The notes: generated from the letters alone by a model not told the origin. A stretch of DNA of 64,000 nt from DATBVX01 sp963695985 (GCA_963695985.1 CAVOIC010000003.1:167267-231266), one strand, 5' to 3'; positions 18,031-27,382 are shown, counted from the stretch's first letter. Translations and numbers: made by a program.

Positions 18031-18249
18031 TCAACGACCGCGGTAGATGATTCTTCCCTTGGTCAGATCGTAGGGTGTCATTTCGACGGTCACCTGATCG
18101 CCGGTCAGGATTCGAATGTAGTTCTTGCGCATCTTGCCGGAGATGTGCGCCGTCACCAGGTGGCCGTTCTTGAGCTGCACGCGAAACGTCGTATTCGGCA
18201 GGGTCTCGACGACCTCACCTTCCATCTGAATTGCTTCTTCTTTGGCCAT
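18031..18249 (-). CDS. infA: Translation initiation factor IF-1
   Basis: This is an S1/OB-fold protein that occupies the ribosomal A site during initiation. Starting at MAKEEAIQMEGEVVETLPNT it is 72 aa, the standard length; a longer in-frame extension upstream is rejected. Conserved stretches include FRVQLKNGHLVTAHISGKMRKNYIRILTGDQVTVEMTPYDL and the terminal GRIIYRGR. It lies next to clpA as in many gammaproteobacteria, convergent with it. Confidence 0.97.
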   Translation of the reverse strand: MAKEEAIQMEGEVVETLPNTTFRVQLKNGHLVTAHISGKMRKNYIRILTGDQVTVEMTPYDLTKGRIIYRGR

Positions 18250-18318
18250 GCAGTCCTGTGGGGCGGCTCCGGGGCGCGCGAATTGTGCATAGCCGCGCGG
18301 TGGGTGTCCAGAGCAGTC

Positions 18319-18549
18319 AGAGCAGTCGCTGGTGGCCATCGGGTGATACCGTGCCGACGTGCGCCGGATCACGGCGATTGTCACCTCGAGATCGAACCGT
18401 TAAACCCGCAAACACAGGCAACCGGCGCAGTCGGCAGATATCACGCCGACGTCCACCACGCTGCGCTGACGTTCCTTCAGACAAGTCTCTAGCTAAGAAG
18501 CTCCGCGGAGCGGACTTCAAGACACCACTCCCATCGGGGTCAAGCAGGA
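18319..18549 (+). repeat. Dispersed intergenic repeat, copy A
   Basis: This 231-nt stretch matches the reverse complement of 53188-53424 along its whole length. The best-conserved core is 18334-18457, about 80-85% identical by eye. Shared blocks include the start GGCCATCGGGT, then GTGCCGACGTGCGCCGGATC, GTTAAACCCGCAAACAC and ACCGGCGCAGTCG, and a hairpin CTCCGC-GGA-GCGGAC at 18501-18515. No open frame is conserved between copies. It lies antisense to infA and queF. Confidence 0.75.
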
Positions 18550-18555
18550 GGCTGT

Positions 18556-18699
18556 AGCTGCTGGGGGGATTACCCTGGGTGCCCCGTTCGGCTTTGATTA
18601 CAACGACGATTCGGTGGCGAGCAGCGCGAAAGGTGTCACCGGTTGAGACTGTAGCGTTTCATTCGTGTCGGGGCGCCCAGGGTAATCCCCCCAGCAGCT
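18556..18699. repeat. Long inverted repeat, 31-bp arms
   Basis: The arms at 18556-18586 and 18669-18699 are complementary at 30 of 31 positions and enclose an 82-nt loop. The left arm begins AGCTGCTGGGGGGATTACCC. It follows directly after repeat copy A. It could be a stable RNA hairpin, a bidirectional terminator or the remnant of a small mobile element. No target-site duplication is obvious. Confidence 0.8.
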
Positions 18700-18720
18700 A
18701 ACAGGGACTGCTCTTACAAA

Positions 18721-19125
18721 TCAGGGAAGAGCTGCTGGCGGCGCAGCTTGCCAGCCGGGTTTGCGATGCTCGGCGATCACGGTGGTGTAGATTCCGCCGC
18801 GCACGTTGAACCGGGCAGTGAGGCGCATGAAGCGCGGTGCTACGGCACCCACGAGATGATCGAGGATCTCGTTGGTGACGGCTTCATGAAAGGCTCCCCG
18901 ATCCCGGAACGACCAGATGTACAGCTTGAGCGACTTGAGCTCGACGCACGTGGCATCCGGCACGTATTCGAGTTCCAGCGTGGCGAAATCCGGCTGGCCC
19001 GTGCGCGGGCACAGGCAGGTGAACTCCGGGATCGACATCCGGATCGTGTAGTCGCGCCCGCGCTGTGGATTGGGGAAGGTCTCGAGCGCGATGCTCGGCT
19101 GCGCGCCGCTCGCCGGGGTGCTCAT
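18721..19125 (-). CDS. queF: NADPH-dependent 7-cyano-7-deazaguanine reductase QueF (short type)
   Basis: This enzyme reduces preQ0 to preQ1 in queuosine biosynthesis. The 134-aa length fits the unimodular (B. subtilis YkvM-like) class, not the ~280-aa E. coli type. The catalytic motif FTCLCPRTGQPDF gives the nucleophile Cys39 and general acid Asp46. ELKSLKLYIWSFRDRGAFHE matches the QueF substrate/NADPH motif, with Leu in place of the usual Ser in ESKS. It starts near the smc start on the opposite strand, 92 bp away. No queC, D or E is in the window. Confidence 0.93.
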   Translation of the reverse strand: MSTPASGAQPSIALETFPNPQRGRDYTIRMSIPEFTCLCPRTGQPDFATLELEYVPDATCVELKSLKLYIWSFRDRGAFHEAVTNEILDHLVGAVAPRFMRLTARFNVRGGIYTTVIAEHRKPGWQAAPPAALP

Positions 19126-19152
19126 GCTGGGTGTGAGATGGGTCGAACCAAC

Positions 19153-19164
19153 AGTAAATTTACT
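19153..19164. promoter_or_regulatory. 12-bp palindrome between queF and smc
   Basis: Perfect palindrome AGTAAATTTACT in an AT-rich patch between two divergent genes. It may be an operator or part of overlapping promoters. No regulator is assigned. Confidence 0.35.
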
Positions 19165-19217
19165 TTACACTACGCCGCCATCGTGAACTACGCCTGCGGA
19201 GTCAGCCCAGGGACATC

Positions 19218-22200
19218 ATGCGGCTAACCCGAATCAAGCTCGCCGGCTTCAAATCCTTCGTCGACCCCACTTCGATCCACTTCCCCAGCAATCTCACTGG
19301 CATCATCGGCCCGAACGGCTGCGGCAAGTCGAACATCATCGATGCCGTGCGCTGGGTAATGGGTGAGATTTCGGCGACGCGCCTGCGCGGCGACTCGATG
19401 GCGGACGTGATCTTCAATGGGTCGAGCGCCCGCAAGCCGGTCGGCACGGCATCGATCGAGCTCGTGTTCGACAACAGCGACGGGGCGATCGGCGGCCAGT
19501 ATGCGAGCTACGCCGAGGTCTCGCTTAAGCGCGTCGTAGCCCGTGACGGCACTTCGGTCTACCTCATCAACGGCGCACGCTGCCGGCGCAAGGACATCAC
19601 GGCGCTGTTCCTGGGCACCGGACTCGGCTCGCGCAGTTACGCGATCATCGAGCAAGGCATGATTTCGCGCCTGATAGAGGCCAAGCCGGAGGATCTGCGC
19701 GCCTTCATAGAGGAAGCCGCCGGCATCTCCAAGTACAAGGAGCGACGGCGCGAGACCGAGAATCGCATCGCGCACACGCGCGAGAATCTGGAGCGGCTAA
19801 ACGATCTGCGCGAGGAAGTGGAAAAGCAGATCCGTCACCTGCAGCGCCAGGCGGCCACGGCACGGCGCTACCAGGTCCTCAAGGAGGAGGAGCGCAAGCT
19901 TGGCGCTGAACTGCTGGCCCTGCGGATGCGCGATCTTGAGACCGAGGCAGTGCAGCGCGAGCAGGCCGCGCGCGAATGCGAGATCGGCATGCAGGCGGCG
20001 ATCGCCGACCTGCGCGCCGTCGAGGCGTCGATCGAAAAGGCGCGCACGCACCAGGCGGAGCAGTCGGACCGCATGAACGAGGTCCAGGCCAGCTACTACC
20101 AGCTGGGAGCGGACGCCACGCGCCTCGAGCAGTCGATTCAACACGCGCGCGAGCTCCGGCAACGCCAGCGCACGGACCTGGAGCAGACCGACCTCGGCAG
20201 TCGTGAGCTGGCGGTACAGCTGCAGCGAGACGAGACCCAGGCTGCTGACCTGTTGTCGTCGTTGCGCACCCTGGAGCCTGACCACGTCGCTGCCCGGGAG
20301 CGCGAGGCGGCATCGGCGCAGCAGCAGCAGGGCCTGGAGGCCGCGACGCAGCTGTGGCAGTTGCGCTGGGAGGAACATTCGCGCGAAGCCGGGGCAGCGG
20401 AGCAGAACACGCAGGTCGAGCGCGCCAGGATCGAGGAGATTGAGAATCGCCTCCTGCAGGTACGCTCGCAACTGGAGCGTGTGCAGACCGAGCGTGGCGC
20501 CCTGGAAAAGAGCGAGAGCGTCGTCCAGCTCGAGCTGCTGAGTGAGCGCGAACTCATTGCGCGCAAAGCGGGTGAGACAGCGCGCCACGAACTCGAAAGC
20601 GCAATGCAGGCGCTGCAGGCTGCGCGATCTGAAGAAAAGGGTCTCACTGCGCAGCTCGAGGAGGCACGCGGCCGGTGGCAGGGGCTGCAGGGGAACCTAC
20701 TGTCGCTGGAGGCCCTGCAACAAGCTGCGCTGGGACAGGCGAAGGGTCGAGTCGTGGAATGGCTGTCATCGCACGCCTTTGCTGACCGTCCGCGCCTGGC
20801 GCAGCAGATTCGCGTGCAGAGGGGCTGGGAACGCGCAGTCGAAACCGTGCTTGGCGCCTATCTCGAAGCAGTGTGCGTCGACGGCCTCGATGCCGTTGCA
20901 GCGGTCCTCGACCAGCTCGAAGCCGGCCAGGTGAGTTTCGTGATTGGTGAAGGCGGTACGCGCGGACAGCCGCCGCCGCAAAGCCTGCTCGCCAAGGTTG
21001 AAGGTCCGGCAGCGCTGGGCGCGCTCATCGGCCAGGTTTATGCCGTCGATAATCTGGCGACGGCACTGGTGCGTCGTGCGTGGCTGCGCAATGGAGAGTC
21101 GATCATCACGCGCGACGGCGTGTGGATCGGTCAGCAATGGCTGCGGGTCAGCCGCGACCGCGACGCGCATGCCGGCGTGCTCGAACGCGAGCAGGAAATG
21201 CGCAGCCTGCGGGCAGAGGTTGCGCAGGCGGAGCAGGAGGTGCGAGAAGGCGAGAGCGCACTCGCACACGCCCGGGAAGATATCACCCGGCTCGAATTGC
21301 GCCGCGATGAGGTACAAGCCGACGTTAATCGCCGGCACGCGGAGCATTCCGGTCTGAGCGCACAGCTCGACGCTTCACGTGATCGCGCCAGCGACACGGC
21401 CGTTCGGCTGGAGGGCCTCATCGAGGAGCGCGCCAAGCTGGATGATCAGCTCGCAAACGCCGAGTCCGGACTGCAGTCCGCACGCTTGCGGCTCGAGCAG
21501 GCGCTGAGTGCAATGCGGGGACTGCAGGGGCGACGGCCGGCGCTTGAGAGTGAGCGCGAGCAGCTGCGTGCAGATCTGGAGGCCGCCCGCGCACGCTCGC
21601 AGGAGGATCGCGCACGCGCGCGCGAAGTTGAAATCCAGCTCGAGTCGCGCCGCGCAGCGCAGAGCGCCACGCTGGCGGGCACTGGAGCGCGTGCGTGCAC
21701 AACTGGCGCAGCTCGACGCGCGACGGGTGGAACTGCAAGCGCAGATTCAGAGCGGGGCGGAGCCGTTGCTGGCGATGGAGCACTCTCTCAAACACGCCCT
21801 GTCGGAGAAGGTTGCGGTCGAAGGGGAAATGCGCGAGGCGCGGGAATCGCTGGAGGCGGCGGATGCTGCGTTACGCGGTCTGGAAGAGCAGCGAGTCGGC
21901 TGCGAGTCCCGGGTCGATGAGATGCGCGGGGCCATGGAACAGGCACGCCTGGCGGCACAGGAGGTGCGCGTGCGCCGCGAGGGGCTGGCCGAGCAGTTCA
22001 GCGCCACTCGCTACGAACTTGCCGCAGTCCTGGGTGGACTGACGCCGGAGGCGACGATGGCGGCGTGGGAACAGAGCCTGGCAGACACCGTCGAACGCAT
22101 CGTGCGCCTGGGTTCGGTGAACCTGGCAGCAATCGAGGAATTCAAGGAGCAGTCGGAGCGCAAAGAGTATCTCGACCGGCAGTCTGCCGATCTCACCGAG

Positions 22201-22722
22201 GCGCTCGCCACGCTCGAGAGCGCGATTCGCCGCATCGACAAGGAGACACGGCAGCGTTTCCAGGACACCTTCGACCGTATCAACGCCGGGCTGAAGGAGA
22301 AGTTTCCGCGGCTTTTCGGCGGCGGGCACGCCTATCTGGAAATGACCGGGGAAGATGTGCTGAGCGCCGGCGTAGCCGTGATGGCGCGCCCGCCGGGCAA
22401 GCGCAACAGCACCATTCACCTGCTGTCCGGCGGCGAGAAGGCTCTCACTGCGGTGGCGCTGGTGTTCTCCATCTTCGACCTGAATCCCGCGCCGTTCTGC
22501 CTCCTGGACGAGGTGGACGCACCGCTCGACGATTACAACGTCGGACGCTTCTGTGACATCGTGCGCGACATGTCGCAGCGGGTGCAGTTCCTGTTCATCA
22601 CCCATAACAAGGCGACGATGGAGCTCGCTTCACAGCTGATCGGCGTCACCATGAGCGAACCAGGCGTATCACGCCTGGTCGCGGTCGATGTCGATGAGGC
22701 CGTGCGCATGGCGGCCATGTAG
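19218..22722 (+). CDS. smc: Chromosome segregation protein SMC (one +1 frameshift in this sequence)
   Basis: This is the condensin ATPase for chromosome organisation. The N-terminal head starts MRLTRIKLAGFKSFVDPT with Walker A GPNGCGKSN near residue 31. Coiled coil follows, then a hinge at about 510-640, then coiled coil again. The C-terminal head has HLLSGGEKALTAVAL and FCLLDEVDAPLDDYNV. The frame is broken at GGG 21677-21679: upstream the protein reads to ...AAQSATLA, and the continuation (ALERVRAQLAQLDARR) is one base out of phase. Removing one G restores 1167 aa. The stop is 11 bp before zipA. ScpA and ScpB are encoded at 30-31.7 kb. Confidence 0.93.
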
Positions 22723-22733
22723 CCGCGACTGGC

Positions 22734-23507
22734 ATGCCGGAACTGCGCTGGATCCTGCTCGGCCTCGGAGTCCTGTTCTGGCTCGGCCTCTGGTGGTGGG
22801 AGGCGCGCCGGCAGCACCAGGCGTCGGACTCGGAGGTCGGCAGACTCCCGGACCGGCTGGTGGAGCCACGCTTCGCGGACACCCGGCATGAGGAGATGCC
22901 AGTGCCAGCAGCGGCGCCACCGCCGCCAGAACCACCGGTCGAGCTCGCGGCAGCAGAGCCGCCCGCCGATGAGCTGGAAACGCTACCCGTGCTGACCGAG
23001 GCCTTCGCTCGCATCGAGCCGGTGCTGGGCGATACCGAGATCGTTCGGCCGGAAGCGCCGCGCATCGAACCGCCCCAGCAAAGGATCGTCACGTTGCGGC
23101 TGGCCGCTCCACCACTGGAGCGGTTCGAAGGCCGGCGCCTGGTCGAGGCGCTGCAGGCTGCGGGACTGCAGCACGGCAAGTTCTCGATCTTCCACCGCAC
23201 CACTGCGGAAGGCGTGACCGTTTTCAGTGTGGCCAGCCTGGTGGAGCCTGGAACCTTCGACCTAGAGCGCATCGACGGACGACGTTTTCCCGGTGTGAGT
23301 CTGTTCGCCGTGTTGCCGGGACCGCTGGAGGCTGCGGCGCTACTGGAGGAGATGATTACCGCCGGCAAGCGCCTGGCCGAGCAGCTGCACGGCGTGCTGC
23401 AGGACGAGCACGGCGCGCCGTTGAATGCTCAACGTCTTGCAGACCTGCGCGCCAGCGTGGCGGAGTGGCAGGAGCGCGCCCGATCGGCAGGGCCGCGCCT
23501 GGATTAG
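22734..23507 (+). CDS. zipA: Cell division protein ZipA
   Basis: This inner-membrane protein tethers FtsZ to the membrane at the septum. It has an N-terminal helix near residues 5-22 (WILLGLGVLFWLGLWWW) and a Pro/Glu/Ala-rich linker (about 45-115). The C-terminal FtsZ-binding domain (about 120-250) includes VTLRLAAPPLERFEGRRLVEAL, GKFSIFHR, FSVASLVEPGTFDL and GVSLFAVLPGP. The 257-aa length is on the short side but normal outside enterics. The smc-zipA-ligA order is a conserved gammaproteobacterial cluster. Confidence 0.93.
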   Translation: MPELRWILLGLGVLFWLGLWWWEARRQHQASDSEVGRLPDRLVEPRFADTRHEEMPVPAAAPPPPEPPVELAAAEPPADELETLPVLTEAFARIEPVLGDTEIVRPEAPRIEPPQQRIVTLRLAAPPLERFEGRRLVEALQAAGLQHGKFSIFHRTTAEGVTVFSVASLVEPGTFDLERIDGRRFPGVSLFAVLPGPLEAAALLEEMITAGKRLAEQLHGVLQDEHGAPLNAQRLADLRASVAEWQERARSAGPRLD

Positions 23508-23516
23508 GGCGGGCAC

Positions 23517-25559
23517 ATGGCCGTACCGCGTGAGGCCCGCGACCGCGCCGCGCAGCTGCGCGCCGCGATCGAGCACCACAACTATCGCTACTACGCTCTA
23601 GACGATCCGGAAGTTTCTGACGCGGAATACGATCGCCTGATGCGCGAGCTGCAGGCACTCGAGCAACGCTTCCCGGACCTCGTCGATCCGCTCTCTCCGA
23701 CCCAGCGCGTCGGCGGAGCGCCGGTCGCCGAATTTGGCGAGGTCGAGCACAAGGTACCGATGCTGTCGCTGGAGAACGCCTTCAGCGAGGAGGAGGTTCG
23801 AGACTTCGATCGGCGGGTACGCGAGCGGATGTCGGGCTCGGAAGTCGTGGACTACACGGCGGAGCCCAAGCTCGATGGCCTTGCCGTGAGTCTCACCTAC
23901 AAAGGCGGCGAGTTCGTGCAGGGAGCAACGCGGGGCGATGGCACGACAGGCGAGGAAGTCACGGCCAACCTCCGCGTCATCCGCGCTGTGCCGCTGCGGC
24001 TGCGCGGTGATGGGATTCCGAAGCTCCTCGAAGTTCGCGGCGAGGTGTTCATGCCGCTCGAGGGGTTCAAGAAGTTCAACGCCGAGGCGCAGGCGCGTGG
24101 CGAGAAGGTGTTCGTCAATCCGCGCAACGCCGCGGCGGGGAGCCTGCGCCAGCTTGATCCGCGTCTCACGGCGCAGCGGCCACTGGATATCTTCTTCTAC
24201 GGTATCGGCTTCAGCGAGGGCGGTGCCCTGCCTGACCGGCAGCACGAATTGTTGCGCACGCTGCGCAGTTGGGGCCTCAAGACGTCGGCGGAGGTCCGGC
24301 TGGTCCACGGCATCGAGGAGTGCTTGGAGTATTACGCGGCGATTGGAGCCAGGCGGACACACCTTCCGTACCAGATCGACGGCGTCGTCTACAAGGTGGA
24401 CGACATGGGCGCGCAGCGGCGTCTCGGCTTCGTGTCACGTGCGCCGCGCTGGGCGGTCGCGCACAAGTTTCCGGCGCAAGAAGAAATGACTGTGGTACGT
24501 GATGTCGAATTCAACGTCGGCCGAACCGGTGCCCTCACTCCTGTCGCCCGTCTCGAGCCCGTATTTGTCGGCGGGGTTACGGTGAGTAACGCGACACTCC
24601 ACAACATGGATGAGATTGCGCGTAAGGACGTGCGCATCGGCGACACCGTCGTCATCCGGCGCGCGGGCGATGTGATCCCGGAGGTCGTGAAGGTCGTGCT
24701 CGAGCGGCGGCCGGCTCACACCGTACCAGTGCGACTGCCCAAGCGCTGCCCAGTGTGCGGCTCGGCGGTCGAGCGGCGGCCCGACCAGGCCGTTGCGCGC
24801 TGCACCGGTGGACTGTTTTGTGCCGCGCAGCGCAAGGAGGCTCTGCGGCACTTTGCCTCGCGCCACGCGCTGGACATCGAGGGACTCGGGACGAAGGTGA
24901 TCGATCAGCTCGTGGATGCCGGAATGGTTCGGACGCCAGCGGACTTGTACGGGCTGACCGCGGAACAGTTCGCATCCCTCGAGCGCATGGGGGAGAAATC
25001 AGCGGCCAACCTGGTCGCGGCGCTGGAGCGCAGCCGCAAGACCACTCTGCCTCGTTTCCTGCTGGCGCTCGGTATTCCGGATGTCGGCGAGGCGACAGCA
25101 CGCGCGCTGGCGCAGCACTTCGGCGGCCTCGAACCGCTACTCGCTGCGAACGCCGAGCAGATAACGCAGGTACCGGATATCGGGGCGATCATTGCAAGCA
25201 GCGTGCATGGATTCTTTCACGAGCCCCATAACCGTCGGGTCATCGAAGCGCTGGTCGATCCGCGGCGCGGAGGCATTCACTGGCCGGCGGTGGGGCAAGC
25301 GAGGCTGCCAGGAGCGGCGCCACTCGCCGGCAAGACGTTCGTGCTCACGGGCACACTTGAGAGTCAGACTCGCGAACAGGCGCAGCAGCTCATCCTGGAC
25401 CTCGGTGGCAAGGTGAGCGGCAGCGTCTCCAAGAAGACGGATTACGTCGTCGCGGGAGCGGAAGCTGGATCAAAGTTGAAGCAAGCGCAGAAGCTGGGGA
25501 TCACGATTCTCGACGAGGGGGAATTCCGCGCTCTGCTCGCGTCCGCCGCAGCCGGGTGA
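23517..25559 (+). CDS. ligA: NAD-dependent DNA ligase LigA
   Basis: This enzyme seals nicks in replication and repair. The adenylation domain has the YYxLDxPxxSDxEYD start (YYALDDPEVSDAEYD) and the active lysine K118 in EPKLDGLAVSL. The OB domain is followed by a Cys4 zinc finger (CPVCGSAVERR ... CTGGLFCAAQ), helix-hairpin-helix repeats (about 430-580) and a C-terminal BRCT domain (GKTFVLTGTLESQTREQA to the end). The 680-aa length is typical. It ends at a strong hairpin facing the convergent ppiC gene. Confidence 0.97.
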   Translation: MAVPREARDRAAQLRAAIEHHNYRYYALDDPEVSDAEYDRLMRELQALEQRFPDLVDPLSPTQRVGGAPVAEFGEVEHKVPMLSLENAFSEEEVRDFDRRVRERMSGSEVVDYTAEPKLDGLAVSLTYKGGEFVQGATRGDGTTGEEVTANLRVIRAVPLRLRGDGIPKLLEVRGEVFMPLEGFKKFNAEAQARGEKVFVNPRNAAAGSLRQLDPRLTAQRPLDIFFYGIGFSEGGALPDRQHELLRTLRSWGLKTSAEVRLVHGIEECLEYYAAIGARRTHLPYQIDGVVYKVDDMGAQRRLGFVSRAPRWAVAHKFPAQEEMTVVRDVEFNVGRTGALTPVARLEPVFVGGVTVSNATLHNMDEIARKDVRIGDTVVIRRAGDVIPEVVKVVLERRPAHTVPVRLPKRCPVCGSAVERRPDQAVARCTGGLFCAAQRKEALRHFASRHALDIEGLGTKVIDQLVDAGMVRTPADLYGLTAEQFASLERMGEKSAANLVAALERSRKTTLPRFLLALGIPDVGEATARALAQHFGGLEPLLAANAEQITQVPDIGAIIASSVHGFFHEPHNRRVIEALVDPRRGGIHWPAVGQARLPGAAPLAGKTFVLTGTLESQTREQAQQLILDLGGKVSGSVSKKTDYVVAGAEAGSKLKQAQKLGITILDEGEFRALLASAAAG

Positions 25560-25567
25560 AGCGCATG

Positions 25568-25607
25568 GCCGGAGCCATGCCTGATGCCAAGTCAGGCAGG
25601 CTCCGGC
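25568..25607. terminator. Bidirectional hairpin between ligA and the ppiC gene
   Basis: GCCGGAGCC pairs with GGCTCCGGC, and stacked inside it TGCCTGA pairs with TCAGGCA around a 7-nt loop, with a single bulged A. This gives 16 bp in total. It lies between two convergent stops. Confidence 0.7.
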
Positions 25608-25626
25608 TTGAATGGAGATGGCGCCT

Positions 25627-26445
25627 CTATATCTTCTTCTCGATCTTCGCAGTCTTCTTGATCTCTTCGACGTACGCCTGGAGCTTCTTCTGCTGCACGA
25701 TCTGTCCGAGCCGGTCCTTGACCTGCTCGAAGTCGGGCGGCGCAACGTCGCGTGTATCCTCGAGCTGGATCACATGCCAGCCGTACTGCGTTTGCACCGG
25801 CTTGGGCGTGATTTCGCCCTTCTTCAGTCCAGAGACAGCTTGCGCAAACGCGGGCACCATGCGGGCCGGCGTGAACCAGCCGAGCTCTCCGCCCTGTTCC
25901 TTGGAGTTGTCCATCGATTCCTTGCGGGCCAGCTCGGCAAAGTCAGCACCCTTGTGCAACTTGTCGATGATCGTCTGCGCATAAGGCTCGGTGGCGACCA
26001 GGATGTGGCGCGCGCGGTATTCCTGCTTCGGCATCGTGGCCACCTGCGTCTCATACTCGGCGCGCAGTTCCTGCTCCGTCGGCGTCTTGCCCTTGAGGAA
26101 ATTCTGCGCCACCGCTTCCGCCAGCACGTTCTGGCGGGTGAGCTCCAGACGGCTGGTCACTTCCGCCTGCTTGTCGAGCCCGTCCTTAGCTGCCTGCTGG
26201 GTCATCAGCTCGATACGGATAAGATCGTCGAGCAACTCCTGCTTCTGCTCCGCGCTGAGGTCTGCGGTTGCCTTGCCAAGGCGGCTCTTGGCATAGAAGT
26301 CGAATATCTCACTCGAGATCGATGTGCCATTGACGATTGCCACTGGCGCACTGGTGGGAGTGGCGGTTGGCGCGGCCGCCTTCTGCTGGCACGCGGTGAG
26401 CGTCGCCACGCTTGAAATGATGGCCAGGATCAGGAGCTTCTTCAT
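25627..26445 (-). CDS. Peptidylprolyl isomerase, PpiC/PrsA-like lipoprotein
   Basis: This is a periplasm-facing foldase anchored as a lipoprotein. A signal peptide with lipobox LTAC has its cysteine at position 19. A SurA_N-like helical region occupies about 35-130 (VAIVNGTSISSEIFDFYAKSR). A parvulin rotamase domain covers about 135-235 (EYRARHILVATEPYAQTIIDKL, SMDNSKEQGGELGWFTPARMVPAF, GWHVIQLEDTR). The lysine-rich C-terminal helix is common. It is 272 aa and the last gene of the leftward yciB-bolA-ppiC group. The position after yciB and bolA is reminiscent of PpiC-type proteins; it is not SurA, which has two parvulin domains. Confidence 0.88.
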   Translation of the reverse strand: MKKLLILAIISSVATLTACQQKAAAPTATPTSAPVAIVNGTSISSEIFDFYAKSRLGKATADLSAEQKQELLDDLIRIELMTQQAAKDGLDKQAEVTSRLELTRQNVLAEAVAQNFLKGKTPTEQELRAEYETQVATMPKQEYRARHILVATEPYAQTIIDKLHKGADFAELARKESMDNSKEQGGELGWFTPARMVPAFAQAVSGLKKGEITPKPVQTQYGWHVIQLEDTRDVAPPDFEQVKDRLGQIVQQKKLQAYVEEIKKTAKIEKKI

Positions 26446-26505
26446 GGGTGCCTCGGGATGAATGGGAGACCTTGAGATTGAAATTTGGGAGTTGAAGCGG
26501 GGCGC

Positions 26506-26790
26506 TCATCCGGTGCGGCGCGTCAGTTCCGCGGGGGCCAGCGCCTCGATGCTGAGTGCGTGAATGTCGTTGTCCATGAGCTCGCCGAGCGTCTGGTACA
26601 CCAGGCGGTGCCGCTGCAGCGCGCTCAGGCCCTGGAAGGCACGTGACACGATGCGTACGCGGAAATGACCGCGGCCGCCGCGGGCGCCGGGATGGCCGGC
26701 ATGCAGGTGGCTCTCGTCATCGACGCTGAGCTCGAGGGGAGCGAGGCCCTGCTCGAGGCGCGCGCGGATGCGTTCGGGGCGGTTGCTCAT
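26506..26790 (-). CDS. bolA: BolA family protein
   Basis: This is a small alpha/beta protein that, in characterised members, pairs with monothiol glutaredoxins at an Fe-S cluster and affects stress and cell shape. The 94 residues carry the family pattern: RIRARLEQGLAPLELSVDDESHLHAGH, FRVRIVSRAFQGLSALQRHRLVY and a terminal DIHALSIEALAPAE. It starts 13 bp after the yciB stop, so it is co-transcribed. Which BolA subtype it belongs to (BolA or IbaG) is not settled by sequence alone, though length and motifs favour BolA. Confidence 0.9.
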   Translation of the reverse strand: MSNRPERIRARLEQGLAPLELSVDDESHLHAGHPGARGGRGHFRVRIVSRAFQGLSALQRHRLVYQTLGELMDNDIHALSIEALAPAELTRRTG

Positions 26791-26803
26791 GGGCAGTCGC
26801 GGC

Positions 26804-27382
26804 TCAGCGCTCGGGCCCGTCGAGGCGCGCGCTCTCGCCTGTTGTGACGTTGCGCAGCGGCAGCCACAACATCTGCGCGAACATGAATACGAGGCTGAGG
26901 CCGGTCACGCCGTAAACCTTGAAATTGACCCAAGCCTGCTCGCTGTACGTGCGTGCGATGTAGATATTGAGTGCACCCACCAGAGCGAAGAAGAGTACCC
27001 ACGCAAGATTGATCCACCGCCAGCGCTGCACGCTTACGGGCGCGAGGTGCTCGGATAGCGTGCTCTCGAGCAGACGTTGCGCGAGGGGGCGACGGCCAAC
27101 CAGTGCGCTCGCCAGAAACGCCGCACCGAGCAGCCACATCAGCACCGACAGTTTCCACTGGATGAAGCGCGGGTCATGCAGGAGCAGTGTCGCGGAGCCG
27201 AAGATGACCGCGAGCACGGCGGTGATGCCATGGATCGGCTTGATGGTCCGGGTGCGCCACCAGTCAATGCCGAGCTGCAGCAGGCAGCCGCCAATGAGCG
27301 CCGCGGTCGCCGCATAGATGCCGCCGAGGAGGTAGGCGACGTAGAAGGCGATGAGCGGCAGAAAGTCGATGAGTTGCTGCAT
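26804..27382 (-). CDS. yciB: Inner membrane-spanning protein YciB (septation protein A family)
   Basis: This five-helix inner-membrane protein is implicated in envelope integrity and septation. It has 192 aa, starting MQQLIDFLPLIAFYVAYLLGGIYAATAAL. Hydrophobic segments occur near 5-40, 50-70, 75-92, 125-142 and 152-175. The family signature KWxLSVLxWL appears as QWKLSVLMWLLGAAFL, with INLAWVLFFALVGALNIYIA downstream. It is the first gene of the leftward yciB-bolA-ppiC group and divergent from yciO by about 50 bp. Confidence 0.93.
   Translation of the reverse strand: MQQLIDFLPLIAFYVAYLLGGIYAATAALIGGCLLQLGIDWWRTRTIKPIHGITAVLAVIFGSATLLLHDPRFIQWKLSVLMWLLGAAFLASALVGRRPLAQRLLESTLSEHLAPVSVQRWRWINLAWVLFFALVGALNIYIARTYSEQAWVNFKVYGVTGLSLVFMFAQMLWLPLRNVTTGESARLDGPER

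Noticed and set aside
18145..18557. Overlapping short plus-strand frames through infA and repeat copy A
   Set aside because: The frames are not preserved in repeat copy B, so the repeat is not conserved as protein-coding.
18556..18699. Insertion sequence ends
   Set aside because: The inverted repeat encloses only 82 nt with no transposase, and no target duplication is visible. I list it as a repeat instead.
26309..26509. 66-codon open frame between ppiC and bolA (minus)
   Set aside because: It overlaps the lipoprotein signal region in another frame, and its residues are just a frame-shifted reading of the ppiC start.
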